A stretch of DNA of 8,834 nt from the NCBI GenBank assembly GCA_029881615.1, contig JAOUMF010000048.1:1-8834 (forward strand), given 5' to 3'. Positions 1 to 6,820 of this stretch are shown here, in pieces; within the stretch, counting starts at the first letter, position 1; each line of letters begins with the position of its first letter. The position numbers and the translations under genes were made by a program. The notes under the pieces were generated by a model. The model saw only the letters and a program-made list of their open reading frames with translations. It searched no databases and had not been told where the DNA came from. This stretch comes from Alphaproteobacteria bacterium (GTDB taxonomy: Bacteria > Pseudomonadota > Alphaproteobacteria > UBA8366 > JADFVY01).

Positions 1-2
1 AG

Positions 3-482
3 GATCCGCGCTATATCGCCCGACGCTTGGCACGCTTTGCGTATGAGGATGTGGGGCTTGCCGATCCCCAGGCGGCCGTACAGGCACTATCGGCCTGGGA
101 ATGTTACGAACGTATCGGCTCGCCGGAGGGCGACCTGGCGCTGGCGCAGGCGGTGATTTACCTAGCCACGGCGCCCAAGTCGAATGCCGCCTATAAGGCG
201 TTCAATCAAGCCATGGCGGCGGCGCGCGAGACCGGATCGCTGATGCCGCCCAAACATATTCTCAACGCCCCCACGAAGCTGATGAAGGAAATTGGTTACG
301 GCGATGGTTACGCCTATGACCACGATACGCCTGAGGGGTTTTCCGGACAGGATTATTTTCCGGAAGATATGGGGCGCCGCAATTTCTATCGGCCTGTCGA
401 ACGCGGGTTCGAACGGGAAATCGGCAAGAGGCTGGATTACTGGAATCGGTTGAGGGAAGGGCGGAAAGGCGAGCCCGGTTGA
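3..482 (+). CDS. rarA: RarA/MgsA replication-associated recombination protein, C-terminal part (5' end outside window)
   Basis: RarA is an AAA+ ATPase related to clamp loaders that acts at stalled replication forks and gaps with SSB and RecA. Only the last 159 codons are present. The reading frame is open from base 3, starting with residues DPRYIARRLARFAYEDVGLA, so the TTG at 27 is an internal Leu codon and not a start. The fragment lacks the ATPase core and carries the conserved C-terminal tetramerisation region: the RFAxEDVGLADP segment, then GSPEG, LATAPKSNAAYKAF, the highly conserved PPKHILNAPTKLMKE stretch, YAYDHDTPEGFSGQDYFP and a final FEREIGKRLDYW. These runs are diagnostic of RarA as I know the family. 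The gene ends with TGA at 480-482. No terminator is obvious before the next small gene, which begins 83 bases later. Confidence 0.93.
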   Translation, partial: DPRYIARRLARFAYEDVGLADPQAAVQALSAWECYERIGSPEGDLALAQAVIYLATAPKSNAAYKAFNQAMAAARETGSLMPPKHILNAPTKLMKEIGYGDGYAYDHDTPEGFSGQDYFPEDMGRRNFYRPVERGFEREIGKRLDYWNRLREGRKGEPG

Positions 483-565
483 TGATGATATCGGCAAACG
501 GGAATAGTGACGTTTGGGCGGTGTAGACGGTTCGTTGGTACCTAACCATTCAGGGAGTTCAGGTG

Positions 566-796
566 ATGAAACGGATCGTCGTAGCGGCTTTTATGATTTT
601 CGGGTTTGCCGGCCCGGCAATCGCCAGCCATTGTCCCAAGGATGTCAAACTGATCGATGCGGCCTTGGCCAAACAGAGCAACGCCGAGGCGCAGGCCCTT
701 CGCGATCAGGGCGATACGCTGCACAAGGCGGGGAAACACAAGGAATCCGAGGTGGCGCTTCATCAGGCAATGGAGATTCTTGGTCTGGCGCATTGA
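566..796 (+). CDS. Small secreted protein of unknown function (76 aa)
   Basis: I do not recognise a named function. The product has a basic start (MKR), a hydrophobic stretch of about 14 residues and an AIAS-H cleavage-like site near residue 21, so a Sec signal peptide is likely and the mature peptide of about 55 residues would be periplasmic. The mature part begins HCPKDVKLIDAALAK and ends with ALRDQGDTLHKAGKHKESEVALHQAMEILG, which reads as two amphipathic helices like a single TPR-type hairpin. Similar short 'CP-D-KxIDAAL...LHKAGKHxES' proteins are familiar to me as uncharacterised proteins in alphaproteobacteria. The ATG at 566 is preferred over the adjacent GTG at 563 because the AGGGAG Shine-Dalgarno sequence (552-557) then sits 8 bases upstream. 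A strong terminator 35 bases downstream marks the 3' end of the transcript. The protein has a single Cys and no visible catalytic motif. Confidence 0.75.
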   Translation: MKRIVVAAFMIFGFAGPAIASHCPKDVKLIDAALAKQSNAEAQALRDQGDTLHKAGKHKESEVALHQAMEILGLAH

Positions 797-830
797 AGTG
801 GCATATGGGCCGTTACTGGCGGCCTTCGGG

Positions 831-860
831 AAGGGCTCCGCGCGACGCGGGGCCCTTTTT
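831..860 (+). terminator. Intrinsic terminator after the small secreted protein gene
   Basis: A 12-base-pair stem, AAGGGCTCCGCG (831-842) against CGCGGGGCCCTT (846-857), has one T-G wobble and a three-base loop. It ends in a run of T (856-860). GC-rich stem plus T run is the classic Rho-independent form. It isolates the 76-residue gene from the penicillin-binding protein gene that starts at 1000. Confidence 0.88.
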
Positions 861-999
861 ATGTGGCTACCTGACTTCGTCACGGCAATGCCACAATTAC
901 GCGCAAAATGCTTGATAGTAAGGGGCTCGCGGAGACACAGCCTTTTTTGCGAGGCCTTCCACCGCGTATTAGGTAACTGAAACAGGCGGTATCGTCATA

Positions 1000-2931
1000 A
1001 TGTTTGCGCGCGCGGGCAGATTTTTCTCACGCAGCGGTCGGCGCCGGCGAATTGGCTGGCGCGACGCGGTGATTCTGATCCTATCTGGCATCCTGGCTTT
1101 ATCCGGGACCTTGGGCTATTTCGCTTATACGCTGCCGTTACCCGACGGATTTTCGGCCGAGGTGGATCGTCCGTCGATGCTGATCAAGTCGGAAGACGGC
1201 GAGGTTTTTGCCAGCCGTGGTGTTTATCGTGGCGATCGGCTGAAGGTCGACGAATTGCCGCCGCATCTATTGCAGGCCGTGGTCGCCATAGAGGACAAGC
1301 GTTTCTATGAGCATTCCGGCGTTGATCCGCGGGGCATTTTTCGTGCCGTGGTAGCGAATTTCGAGGCTGGCGCGGTTCGGCAGGGCGGCAGCACAATTAC
1401 CCAGCAATTGGCCAAGACCTATTTCCTTGAGCAGGACCGCACGATCAAGCGGAAGATCCAGGATATGATGCTGGCCCTGTGGCTCGAGAACAGGCTAAGC
1501 AAGGATGAAATCCTCGCCCGATATTTGAACCATATATATTTCGGTGCCGGGGCTTACGGCGTGGATGCCGCTTCATGGCGCTATTTCCGGAAATCGGCGA
1601 GGTCGTTGACACTTCCGGAATCCGCAATGCTGGCCGGACTGATTCAGGCGCCGTCCTGGTATTCGCCGGTGCGCGATCTGGATGCCGCCCAGGCGCAGGC
1701 GAGAACCGTGCTTACCCTGATGGTCGAACAGGGCTATATCGACGAGGAACAGGCGTCGGCGGCGCGGGATAAACCGGCCACGCTCGCCGTGGCGCCCGAT
1801 ATCCATCCGGGGTGGAACTATTTCGCGGACTGGGTGGAAGAAGAAAATCGGCGCTTGCTGGGGCCGATGACGGCAGATCTGCAAGTTAAAACGACCCTGG
1901 TGCCAGAGATTCAGACGTTGGCTGAAAACACCGTGGCTCGTTGGAATGGCATCCTGGGAAACGGTGAAGATTCGGTGCAGACGGCGCTGTTGGCGATGAC
2001 GCTGGACGGTGGCGTCGTGGCGATGGTCGGTGGCAAGGATTACGGGGAAAGCCAGTTCAATCGCGCGACCATGGCGCAGCGTCAGCCAGGCTCGGCGTTC
2101 AAGCTGTTTGTCTATCTGGCGGCGCTGGACGCGGGCTTTACCCCCGATAGTCTGGCCATGGATGAACCGATTGAAATCGATGGCTGGCGCCCGCGCAATC
2201 ACAATGGCCGGTTCGAGGGCAAGGTGACCTTGCGTACAGCATTCGCCCAGTCGATCAACACCGTGGCGGTCAAGCTGACGGAACATGTTGGCCGTGACAA
2301 GGTTATCGGGGTTGCCCGTCTGCTGGGAGTCAAATCCGATATTCGTCCTACTCCCAGCATGCCGTTGGGCAGTTTCGAGATGAACCTGCTGGAAATGACG
2401 GGCGCCTATGCGGCGATCGCGGCCGATGTTAAGCGGGTTGAACCTTATGCCATCACGGAAATTCGTGGCCGTGGCAGGACATTGTATCGCTACAGCCTGC
2501 CATCCGGGGCCAACCGCGGGATATTGCCCTGGAAACGCGATCAGATGTTGGACATGCTGATGGCTACGGTGAAGGAGGGGACTGGCCGCGCGGCGGATAT
2601 CGGGCGCCCCGTTGCCGGGAAAACGGGCACCAGCGAGGATAATCGCGACGGCTGGTTTATCGGCTTTACCGGGGACCTGGTGGTCGGCGTATGGGTCGGG
2701 CGCGACGATAATTTGCCGGTTGAGGGCTTGAACGGCGGCGGTTTGCCAGCGCGAATCTGGCGTGACTTCATGACCGAGGTTTATCGTTCACCGGCAAGTG
2801 GAGGGGCCGCGGCGATATCGGCCGAGGCTGTTCGGGATATGTCTTCGCCGGCCATGCCGGTTGCCGGAAACAAGCCTTTGTCGTTTCAGGATATCGGCGA
2901 CGTAATCAAGGATCTCTTCAAGCCCGAATAG
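1000..2931 (+). CDS. Class A penicillin-binding protein (PBP1A family, GT51 glycosyltransferase + transpeptidase)
   Basis: This bifunctional peptidoglycan synthase polymerises lipid II into glycan strands and cross-links the stem peptides on the periplasmic face of the inner membrane. The 643 residues show, in order, a basic cytoplasmic tail (1-22), one membrane anchor (about 23-44), the GT51 domain with EDKRFYEHSGVD (98-109, catalytic Glu98), GGSTITQQLAKT (129-140) and a KRKIQDMMLALWLENRLSKDEIL segment (150-172), a linker, and the transpeptidase domain with SAFK (Ser365 nucleophile, Lys368), SIN (418-420) and KTGT (541-544). All beta-lactam-binding motifs are intact. One oddity is that the second GT51 acid, normally Glu in RKxxE, is Asp155 (codon GAT). 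No OB-fold insertion typical of long E. coli-type PBP1a is evident, and the length fits the shorter alphaproteobacterial class. The ATG at 1000 follows a modest AGGCGG (984-989) and gives the expected short tail before the anchor. The gene converges with the cyclase gene downstream. Confidence 0.95.
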   Translation: MFARAGRFFSRSGRRRRIGWRDAVILILSGILALSGTLGYFAYTLPLPDGFSAEVDRPSMLIKSEDGEVFASRGVYRGDRLKVDELPPHLLQAVVAIEDKRFYEHSGVDPRGIFRAVVANFEAGAVRQGGSTITQQLAKTYFLEQDRTIKRKIQDMMLALWLENRLSKDEILARYLNHIYFGAGAYGVDAASWRYFRKSARSLTLPESAMLAGLIQAPSWYSPVRDLDAAQAQARTVLTLMVEQGYIDEEQASAARDKPATLAVAPDIHPGWNYFADWVEEENRRLLGPMTADLQVKTTLVPEIQTLAENTVARWNGILGNGEDSVQTALLAMTLDGGVVAMVGGKDYGESQFNRATMAQRQPGSAFKLFVYLAALDAGFTPDSLAMDEPIEIDGWRPRNHNGRFEGKVTLRTAFAQSINTVAVKLTEHVGRDKVIGVARLLGVKSDIRPTPSMPLGSFEMNLLEMTGAYAAIAADVKRVEPYAITEIRGRGRTLYRYSLPSGANRGILPWKRDQMLDMLMATVKEGTGRAADIGRPVAGKTGTSEDNRDGWFIGFTGDLVVGVWVGRDDNLPVEGLNGGGLPARIWRDFMTEVYRSPASGGAAAISAEAVRDMSSPAMPVAGNKPLSFQDIGDVIKDLFKPE

Positions 2932-2943
2932 GGCCGCGCAGCA

Positions 2944-4224
2944 TTATTTCGAGCAGCGGTTCCTGCCGGCGCCCTTCGCCCGGTATAGAGCCTCGTCGGC
3001 GGCCTTGGTGACGGCTTCCGGCGTGGAATGTTTGTCCGATCGTTCCGAAACGCCGATGCTGATGGTGACGGATACCTTCTTGCCGCCGCCGTTCTTTTTT
3101 TGAGCTGTTTTCTTTTTCGGGCGATCCTTCGAGCGGATGACGAAGCCCGAATCAGCGATGTTCTGGCGCAACGTGTCGAGATGCGGCAACGCTTCGTCGG
3201 CGGTTTTTCCCGGAAACACCACGGTGAATTCCTCGCCGCCATAGCGGAATGGCTTGCCGCCGCCGCTAACGCGTTCCATTCGGCTGGCTACCATGCGCAG
3301 AACCTGGTCGCCGATGTCATGTCCGTAGGTATCGTTGAATTTTTTGAAGTGATCGACGTCGAGCATGGCGATGGAATATCGCGGACCCAGCGTCATTGTC
3401 TCCATCATCAAGGCGCGACGCGCCGGCAGTCCGGTCAGTTCGTCAACGAATGCCAGGCGGTAGCTGTCCTGGATCGCGGCCATCAGCATCGAGCCCGCGG
3501 ATGCCGTAAAGAAAACCGAGACGGCTTCTACGTCGCCGACAAAATGCAGCGCCATGCCACCGGCGAGGAGGCCGCCAAGGGCACCGCTCTCGGTCGGGGG
3601 ATTGCCCAGTAAAATCAGCCTGACGAAGAAATAGGCGGTCACCAGAATGAAGACGGCAATGGCTGGCTCCGGGATCACCGTTCGGGGAATCCACCGGTTA
3701 GGAACCATTGGTGTGGAAAGCAGTTTTGCCGCGGCTCGCTGTATATCGGTCGCCAGGCCCTTGGCCAGCCAATGATCGGCCGCCGCCAGAGCCAGTACCA
3801 TGGCGGCCAGACTGGCGAATATTGCCGCCCGGATCATGCCGTGCCGGGTTAATAATCCGCGTTCCTTCAACAGCGACAATACCAGAAGCCCGATCGGGAA
3901 TAGCAGCGCGAAAGTCAAATAGCCGAGTTCACCGGAGGTGCCTGATTTTATACTGCTGGCCGGACCGGTGAGCATCCAGTGCCCCAGCGACACGGCTATA
4001 AGTGAAAATACCAGTCGGCTGCGATTAAAACGCCAGCCGATAACCGCGCCGACCAGCGCGATCGCATAGGGAAGATATATAAGAAGGCCCCGGATAACCT
4101 TTGGGACCTCTTCGGTGTACAGGGCTGTCGCCCAGCCCAGGGCAAGGAAAAATGCGGGCCACAACAGAGCCTTCGGCATACGCAAGGCAGTGCGCCCCAA
4201 GGCGTCGGCAGTAATAGCAGTCAT
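2944..4224 (-). CDS. Membrane-anchored GGDEF diguanylate cyclase
   Basis: The enzyme makes cyclic di-GMP from two GTP, a second messenger for surface attachment and motility. With the ATG start it has 426 residues. The first 245 or so are mostly hydrophobic, with about seven possible membrane segments (near 19-36, 43-64, 70-86, 100-119, 131-149, 186-206, 214-242) and no sensory domain I can name. The GGDEF domain follows: DELTGLPARR (261-270), MLDVDHFKKFND (287-298, metal Asp289 and substrate Asn297), Asp306, then RYGGEEF with the active loop GGEEF (329-333). The catalytic residues are intact, so it should be active. The RxxD product-inhibition site five residues before the loop is replaced by SGGG. 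A lysine-rich loop (about 366-384) precedes the VTISIGV strand. A TTG at 4236 would add four residues, but the nearby AAGAAG is badly spaced for either start. The gene converges with the PBP gene 12 bases away, with no visible terminator between them. Confidence 0.93.
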   Translation of the reverse strand: MTAITADALGRTALRMPKALLWPAFFLALGWATALYTEEVPKVIRGLLIYLPYAIALVGAVIGWRFNRSRLVFSLIAVSLGHWMLTGPASSIKSGTSGELGYLTFALLFPIGLLVLSLLKERGLLTRHGMIRAAIFASLAAMVLALAAADHWLAKGLATDIQRAAAKLLSTPMVPNRWIPRTVIPEPAIAVFILVTAYFFVRLILLGNPPTESGALGGLLAGGMALHFVGDVEAVSVFFTASAGSMLMAAIQDSYRLAFVDELTGLPARRALMMETMTLGPRYSIAMLDVDHFKKFNDTYGHDIGDQVLRMVASRMERVSGGGKPFRYGGEEFTVVFPGKTADEALPHLDTLRQNIADSGFVIRSKDRPKKKTAQKKNGGGKKVSVTISIGVSERSDKHSTPEAVTKAADEALYRAKGAGRNRCSK

Positions 4225-4624
4225 GGCGTCGAACAAATCTTCTTGCTGTGGCGAATCAGGACCCCCAGCCTAACGCGCAATTCGTTTACTTGAAGTGAAT
4301 ATAGCGGGTCATCGTGTCGCATTGTTCCTATTCGACGTTGCGAATCGATTCCTCTGTTCGACCGTTGACGGCCTGGCGGCAGGATATTTTTCTTAGTTTG
4401 AATTCGAATTTCCAACATTACGGGCGTATTTTAATATGGCCGTTGATGGTTCTTTTTTGAAATAAAATTCCATCTTGGATCCGATGAAATTGCCTGATTG
4501 TTGAAAACAAGAGGTTTTTATGGTTAACAGTAATAGTAAATGAATATTACCAATACATAAAATTTTAGAGAAAACATATTCATCTATAGTTGGAAATTGT
4601 TGAGAGGGTCCTAAATACATGATA

Positions 4625-4639
4625 TTAACGTTTTGTTAA
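4625..4639. promoter_or_regulatory. CtrA-type box TTAA-N7-TTAA
   Basis: The sequence TTAACGTTTTGTTAA matches the full-length CtrA consensus TTAA-N7-TTAA exactly and is extended by one more pair into a 7-base inverted repeat, TATTAAC/GTTAATA (4623-4641). CtrA is the alphaproteobacterial response regulator of cell cycle and motility. The box lies about 140 bases upstream of the cell wall hydrolase gene and 400 bases upstream of the cyclase gene. Because it sits in AT-rich DNA, a chance match is quite possible. Confidence 0.4.
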
Positions 4640-4647
4640 TAAGTTGG

Positions 4648-4666
4648 AGGTCGGCGGTTTCGATCC
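4648..4666 (+). other. tRNA T-arm-like fragment (possible degraded tRNA 3' end or attachment site)
   Basis: AGGTCGGCGGTTTCGATCC resembles the variable loop, T-stem and T-loop text common in bacterial tRNA genes (AGGTCGGCGGTTCGATCC) with one extra T. No complementary T-stem half follows (CGGGA instead of a pairing CCGCC), and no acceptor stem, anticodon arm or CCA can be found, so this is not a functional tRNA gene. It lies exactly where the AT-rich core returns to normal composition, as an attachment-site scar might. Confidence 0.25.
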
Positions 4667-4741
4667 GGGAGGTCTCGGCGCCCTGATAACTCCAATAAAC
4701 AGCCACATTCAATGTGGGAAATTGTCGGAAACAGATTTCAG

Positions 4742-4758
4742 TATTCGACGGTCGAATA
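4742..4758. promoter_or_regulatory. Palindrome TATTCGACGGTCGAATA, possible operator upstream of the hydrolase gene
   Basis: Two perfect 8-base arms, TATTCGAC and GTCGAATA, flank a single central G. The site ends 19 bases before the hydrolase start codon, a typical place for a dimeric repressor or for a structure in the short leader. The first nine bases (TATTCGACG) recur at 4329-4337 in the cyclase upstream region, where they form a looser inverted repeat ATTCG/CGAAT. I do not recognise the regulator. Confidence 0.4.
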
Positions 4759-4777
4759 ACGGATTGGGTGGAATCTG

Positions 4778-5311
4778 ATGTTTACCAAAGGATCGATTGT
4801 AGCCTTGGCGACTATCCTGCTTGCTTTGGCGTTCCCTGGGGAGAGCAGGGGTGATGTGGTCGAAGACCTGAATTGTCTGGCGCTTAATATATATTTTGAG
4901 GCTCGTAGCGAACCGCTCGACGGCAAGCTGGCGGTTGGCCATGTCGTTCTTAACCGGACAGCCGACAGTCACTTTCCAGACAAGATTTGCGAAGTCGTGA
5001 AGCAGGGGGGCGCCAAGCGCCTTAACAAATGCCAGTTTTCATGGTGGTGCGATGGTCGTAGCGATCGTCCGCGAAATCCCCGTGCGTGGGAGGAAAGCCA
5101 GGTGCTGGCCCGGCTGGTTTACTGGGGGTACTCTACCGACCCGACCGGCGGCGCGTTGTGGTATCATGCCGATTACGTGAAACCGTACTGGCGCACAAAG
5201 CTGGATCGCGGCCCGATGATCGGGCGCCACCAGTTTTATCTACCCGCAGGCAGCCTGTTGGTGGATTCCGTCGACAAGAAAACCTTGAAGAAGGGCTTGT
5301 CCGACAGCTGA
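4778..5311 (+). CDS. SleB/CwlJ-type cell wall hydrolase (Hydrolase_2 family), secreted
   Basis: This is a predicted periplasmic peptidoglycan hydrolase of the family named after the spore-cortex lytic enzyme SleB, which cleaves glycan strands; in alphaproteobacteria such proteins act on the vegetative wall. The 177 residues begin with a signal peptide (hydrophobic 6-20, cleavage likely after SRG near 25). The domain follows at once: LNCLALNIYFEARSEPLDGKLAVGHVVLNR spans 31-60, where Glu41 is the predicted catalytic acid and the VVLNR strand is the family hallmark, then CQFSWW (85-90), ALWYHADYVKPYW (126-138) and HQFY (151-154). There is no separate binding domain or LysM. The ATG at 4778 follows GGTGGA (4767-4772) at five bases. 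The lipoprotein gene lies 128 bases downstream on the same strand, so co-transcription is possible but unproven. The palindrome and the CtrA-type box upstream are the visible candidates for control. Confidence 0.9.
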   Translation: MFTKGSIVALATILLALAFPGESRGDVVEDLNCLALNIYFEARSEPLDGKLAVGHVVLNRTADSHFPDKICEVVKQGGAKRLNKCQFSWWCDGRSDRPRNPRAWEESQVLARLVYWGYSTDPTGGALWYHADYVKPYWRTKLDRGPMIGRHQFYLPAGSLLVDSVDKKTLKKGLSDS

Positions 5312-5439
5312 CGGTGGCGGACCGGGGTAGATTAACCCTCCAAACATAATATCCTGATATCCTTCATGGATAATCGGCGGGAGGCAACGATTGTTGAGTT
5401 TTGCTCCGCCCTTTACGATCCTGCAAGGAGGCATGAATT

Positions 5440-5769
5440 ATGGTTGTCACAGGGAAATCCGGTTTTGCGGTTCTTGGCGCGGTCTTTTTGTTGCTAGGCG
5501 CTTGCGCGACACCCCAAAAAACAGATGAGATGCAATCCGGCGGTGGGGCGGCGTCCGGGACGCCGGCGCCGGCAACCCAGGCTGATATAGCGGCGCTTCG
5601 TGCCGAAATCGCCAGTCTGCGCAACGAATTACGAAATGTTACGCAGCGGGCCGATAGTGCGGCCGTCCGGGCAGAAGCGGCGGCCCGCATGGCTGAAAAT
5701 GCGGCCGGCAGGGCGGAAACGTCAGCTTCAAAATCCAACAAGATCTATACCCAGACACTCCAGAAATAG
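5440..5769 (+). CDS. Lpp/OprI-like alanine-zipper lipoprotein with C-terminal lysine
   Basis: The product is a small outer-membrane lipoprotein, probably a peptidoglycan tether. Of 109 residues, the first 21 are a lipoprotein signal peptide with lipobox L-G-A-Cys22. A flexible, Gly/Pro/Ala-rich segment follows (about 23-47). Residues 48-100 form a continuous heptad-like helix whose core positions are first Leu/Ile (IAALRAEIASLRNEL) and then Ala (ADSAAVRAEAAARMAENAAGRAE, given here as seen), the alanine-zipper pattern of Lpp and OprI trimers. The chain ends KSNKIYTQTLQK: the final Lys occupies the position that E. coli Lpp uses to bond to meso-diaminopimelate. A strong AAGGAGG (5425-5431) eight bases before the ATG suits an abundant protein. 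The gene converges, with a 19-base gap, on an L,D-transpeptidase gene of the class that performs that bond. Annotation as Lpp-like is inference from architecture; overall length exceeds E. coli Lpp by about 30 residues, mainly in the linker. Confidence 0.85.
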   Translation: MVVTGKSGFAVLGAVFLLLGACATPQKTDEMQSGGGAASGTPAPATQADIAALRAEIASLRNELRNVTQRADSAAVRAEAAARMAENAAGRAETSASKSNKIYTQTLQK

Positions 5770-5788
5770 GATTTTGCGGCGACAGTTC

Positions 5789-6760
5789 CTATTGGGTGAT
5801 ACGCAGCGGGGTGCCGCGTTTGGCCTTTTCTGCCTTGTCGACCGCCGACCAGTCGATTCGCGCCGCGTGGATACCGGCAGCTTGTTGTAGCCGTTCCTTT
5901 AGTCCGGATACGGGGGTTGCCATATACCACCCTTTTTGTTCCAATTCGTCGCCTTCGGCGACGGAAGGGTGAATTTCGAGATAGAGTTCACCCGCGGACC
6001 AGCCGATCTTGGTTTCCTGATCCACCACTCGAACTGGCGTTCCGACGTCGATGATCTGGAATAGTTGTTCGATATCTTCCGGATACAGGCGGATACAGCC
6101 ACTGCTGACTCTTCGGCCAATTCCATAGGGTTTGTTGGTGCCGTGGATGACATAGTTCCGCCATCCCAGGTTTAATGCAAACAGGCCTAGCGGATTGTCG
6201 GGACCCGATGGGACCGTGGCTGGTAGTTCGGGCCGCTCGGCGCGAATTGAGGGAGGTGGTGTCCATATGGGCTTGTCCCGCTTGGCGGCAATAAAGGTTG
6301 TTCCCAGCGGTGTTTCCCTTCCCAGTCGGCCCACGCCAATCGGATAGGTGACCGGGGGCTGCCCGTTTCCGGGATAGTAATAGAGCCTCAGTTCCGGCCG
6401 ATTGATCACGATGCCCTGGCGGGGTGCATCTGGCAGTATATGCTGACCAGGGAGCAGGACCGTACGGCCGGGCTCGGGAACCCAGGGGTCCATGCCTGGA
6501 TTGGCCGAGATCAATTCGATGAATCCGAAATCATGCAGGCGCGCAATTTCCAACAGGGTCTCGCCTTCCCGTACGCGGTAATATCCATTGGCGCCAATGA
6601 GGTCGTTACGGGTTTCTTCGCTTGAGTGGAGCGGAAGGCTACTGAACGACAGAGCGATCGCGGTCGTGAGAGCGGCAAGTGTGCAATTAAAGATTCGAAC
6701 GGTTTTTGGCGACCCGCTCCGAGCTTTCAGATTTTCGTGGATCCGGCCAGATGCGCGCAT
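5789..6760 (-). CDS. Periplasmic L,D-transpeptidase, ErfK/YbiS (LdtA/B/C) type with LysM-like domain
   Basis: YkuD-fold cysteine transpeptidases cut a tetrapeptide stem after meso-diaminopimelate and join it to an amine: the Lpp lysine in the LdtA/B/C subgroup, or another stem in LdtD/E. The 323-residue product has a basic leader and signal segment (about 21-46), a LysM-like region (YYRVREGETLLEIARLHDFG onward, 60-105) and the catalytic domain (116-247), with GIVINRPELRLYYYP at its start, PSGPDNPLGLFAL, HGTN (His206) and SSGCIRL (Cys222 nucleophile). The order and many phrases match E. coli YbiS as I remember it, including a C-terminal tail ending in a GTPLRITQ-like segment. The ATG at 6760 is chosen because it places the signal peptide sensibly and lies downstream of a promoter-like pair; its ribosome site is weak. 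A GTG at 6862 would add 34 residues before the signal peptide. The gene converges on the Lpp-like lipoprotein gene. Confidence 0.93.
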   Translation of the reverse strand: MRASGRIHENLKARSGSPKTVRIFNCTLAALTTAIALSFSSLPLHSSEETRNDLIGANGYYRVREGETLLEIARLHDFGFIELISANPGMDPWVPEPGRTVLLPGQHILPDAPRQGIVINRPELRLYYYPGNGQPPVTYPIGVGRLGRETPLGTTFIAAKRDKPIWTPPPSIRAERPELPATVPSGPDNPLGLFALNLGWRNYVIHGTNKPYGIGRRVSSGCIRLYPEDIEQLFQIIDVGTPVRVVDQETKIGWSAGELYLEIHPSVAEGDELEQKGWYMATPVSGLKERLQQAAGIHAARIDWSAVDKAEKAKRGTPLRITQ

Positions 6761-6820
6761 CGATAAATGATGCCGGGGAGTTGCGATTACTCCAGGAAGC
6801 TTCGCGACTTTAAGAAAATG

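Larger units (their letters stand above)
4237..4777. other. Gene-free intergenic stretch with an AT-rich core
   Basis: This is the divergent upstream region shared by the cyclase gene (leftward) and the hydrolase gene (rightward). From about 4385 to 4645 the base composition drops sharply, with many A/T runs, against GC-rich flanks. I see no convincing gene in it: the one reading frame of useful length (minus strand, 4393-4620) has no ribosome binding site and an unremarkable sequence. A seven-codon frame MVNSNSK starts at 4520 behind AAGAGG, but nothing shows that it is used. Other items seen here are a 10-base palindrome AATTCGAATT (4401-4410), a CtrA-type box, a tRNA T-arm-like fragment and a 17-base palindrome, the last three listed separately. 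An unrecognised small RNA or a remnant of acquired DNA is possible. Confidence 0.6.

Noticed and set aside
514..980. Overlapping plus-strand frames of 107 and 133 codons around the small secreted protein
   Set aside because: They overlap the better-supported gene in other frames, run through the terminator hairpin, and have Arg-rich or mixed composition typical of out-of-frame GC-rich DNA.
1573..2286. 237-codon minus-strand frame inside the penicillin-binding protein gene
   Set aside because: It is an antisense shadow of a gene in which every conserved motif is present in the plus-strand frame.
4393..4620. 75-codon frame on the minus strand in the AT-rich stretch
   Set aside because: There is no ribosome binding site, the composition is that of AT-rich non-coding DNA, and no family resemblance is visible.
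5391..5419. TTGTTG-N17-TACGAT as a promoter for the lipoprotein gene
   Set aside because: Transcription would start inside the AAGGAGG ribosome binding site at 5425-5431, which would leave no usable leader.
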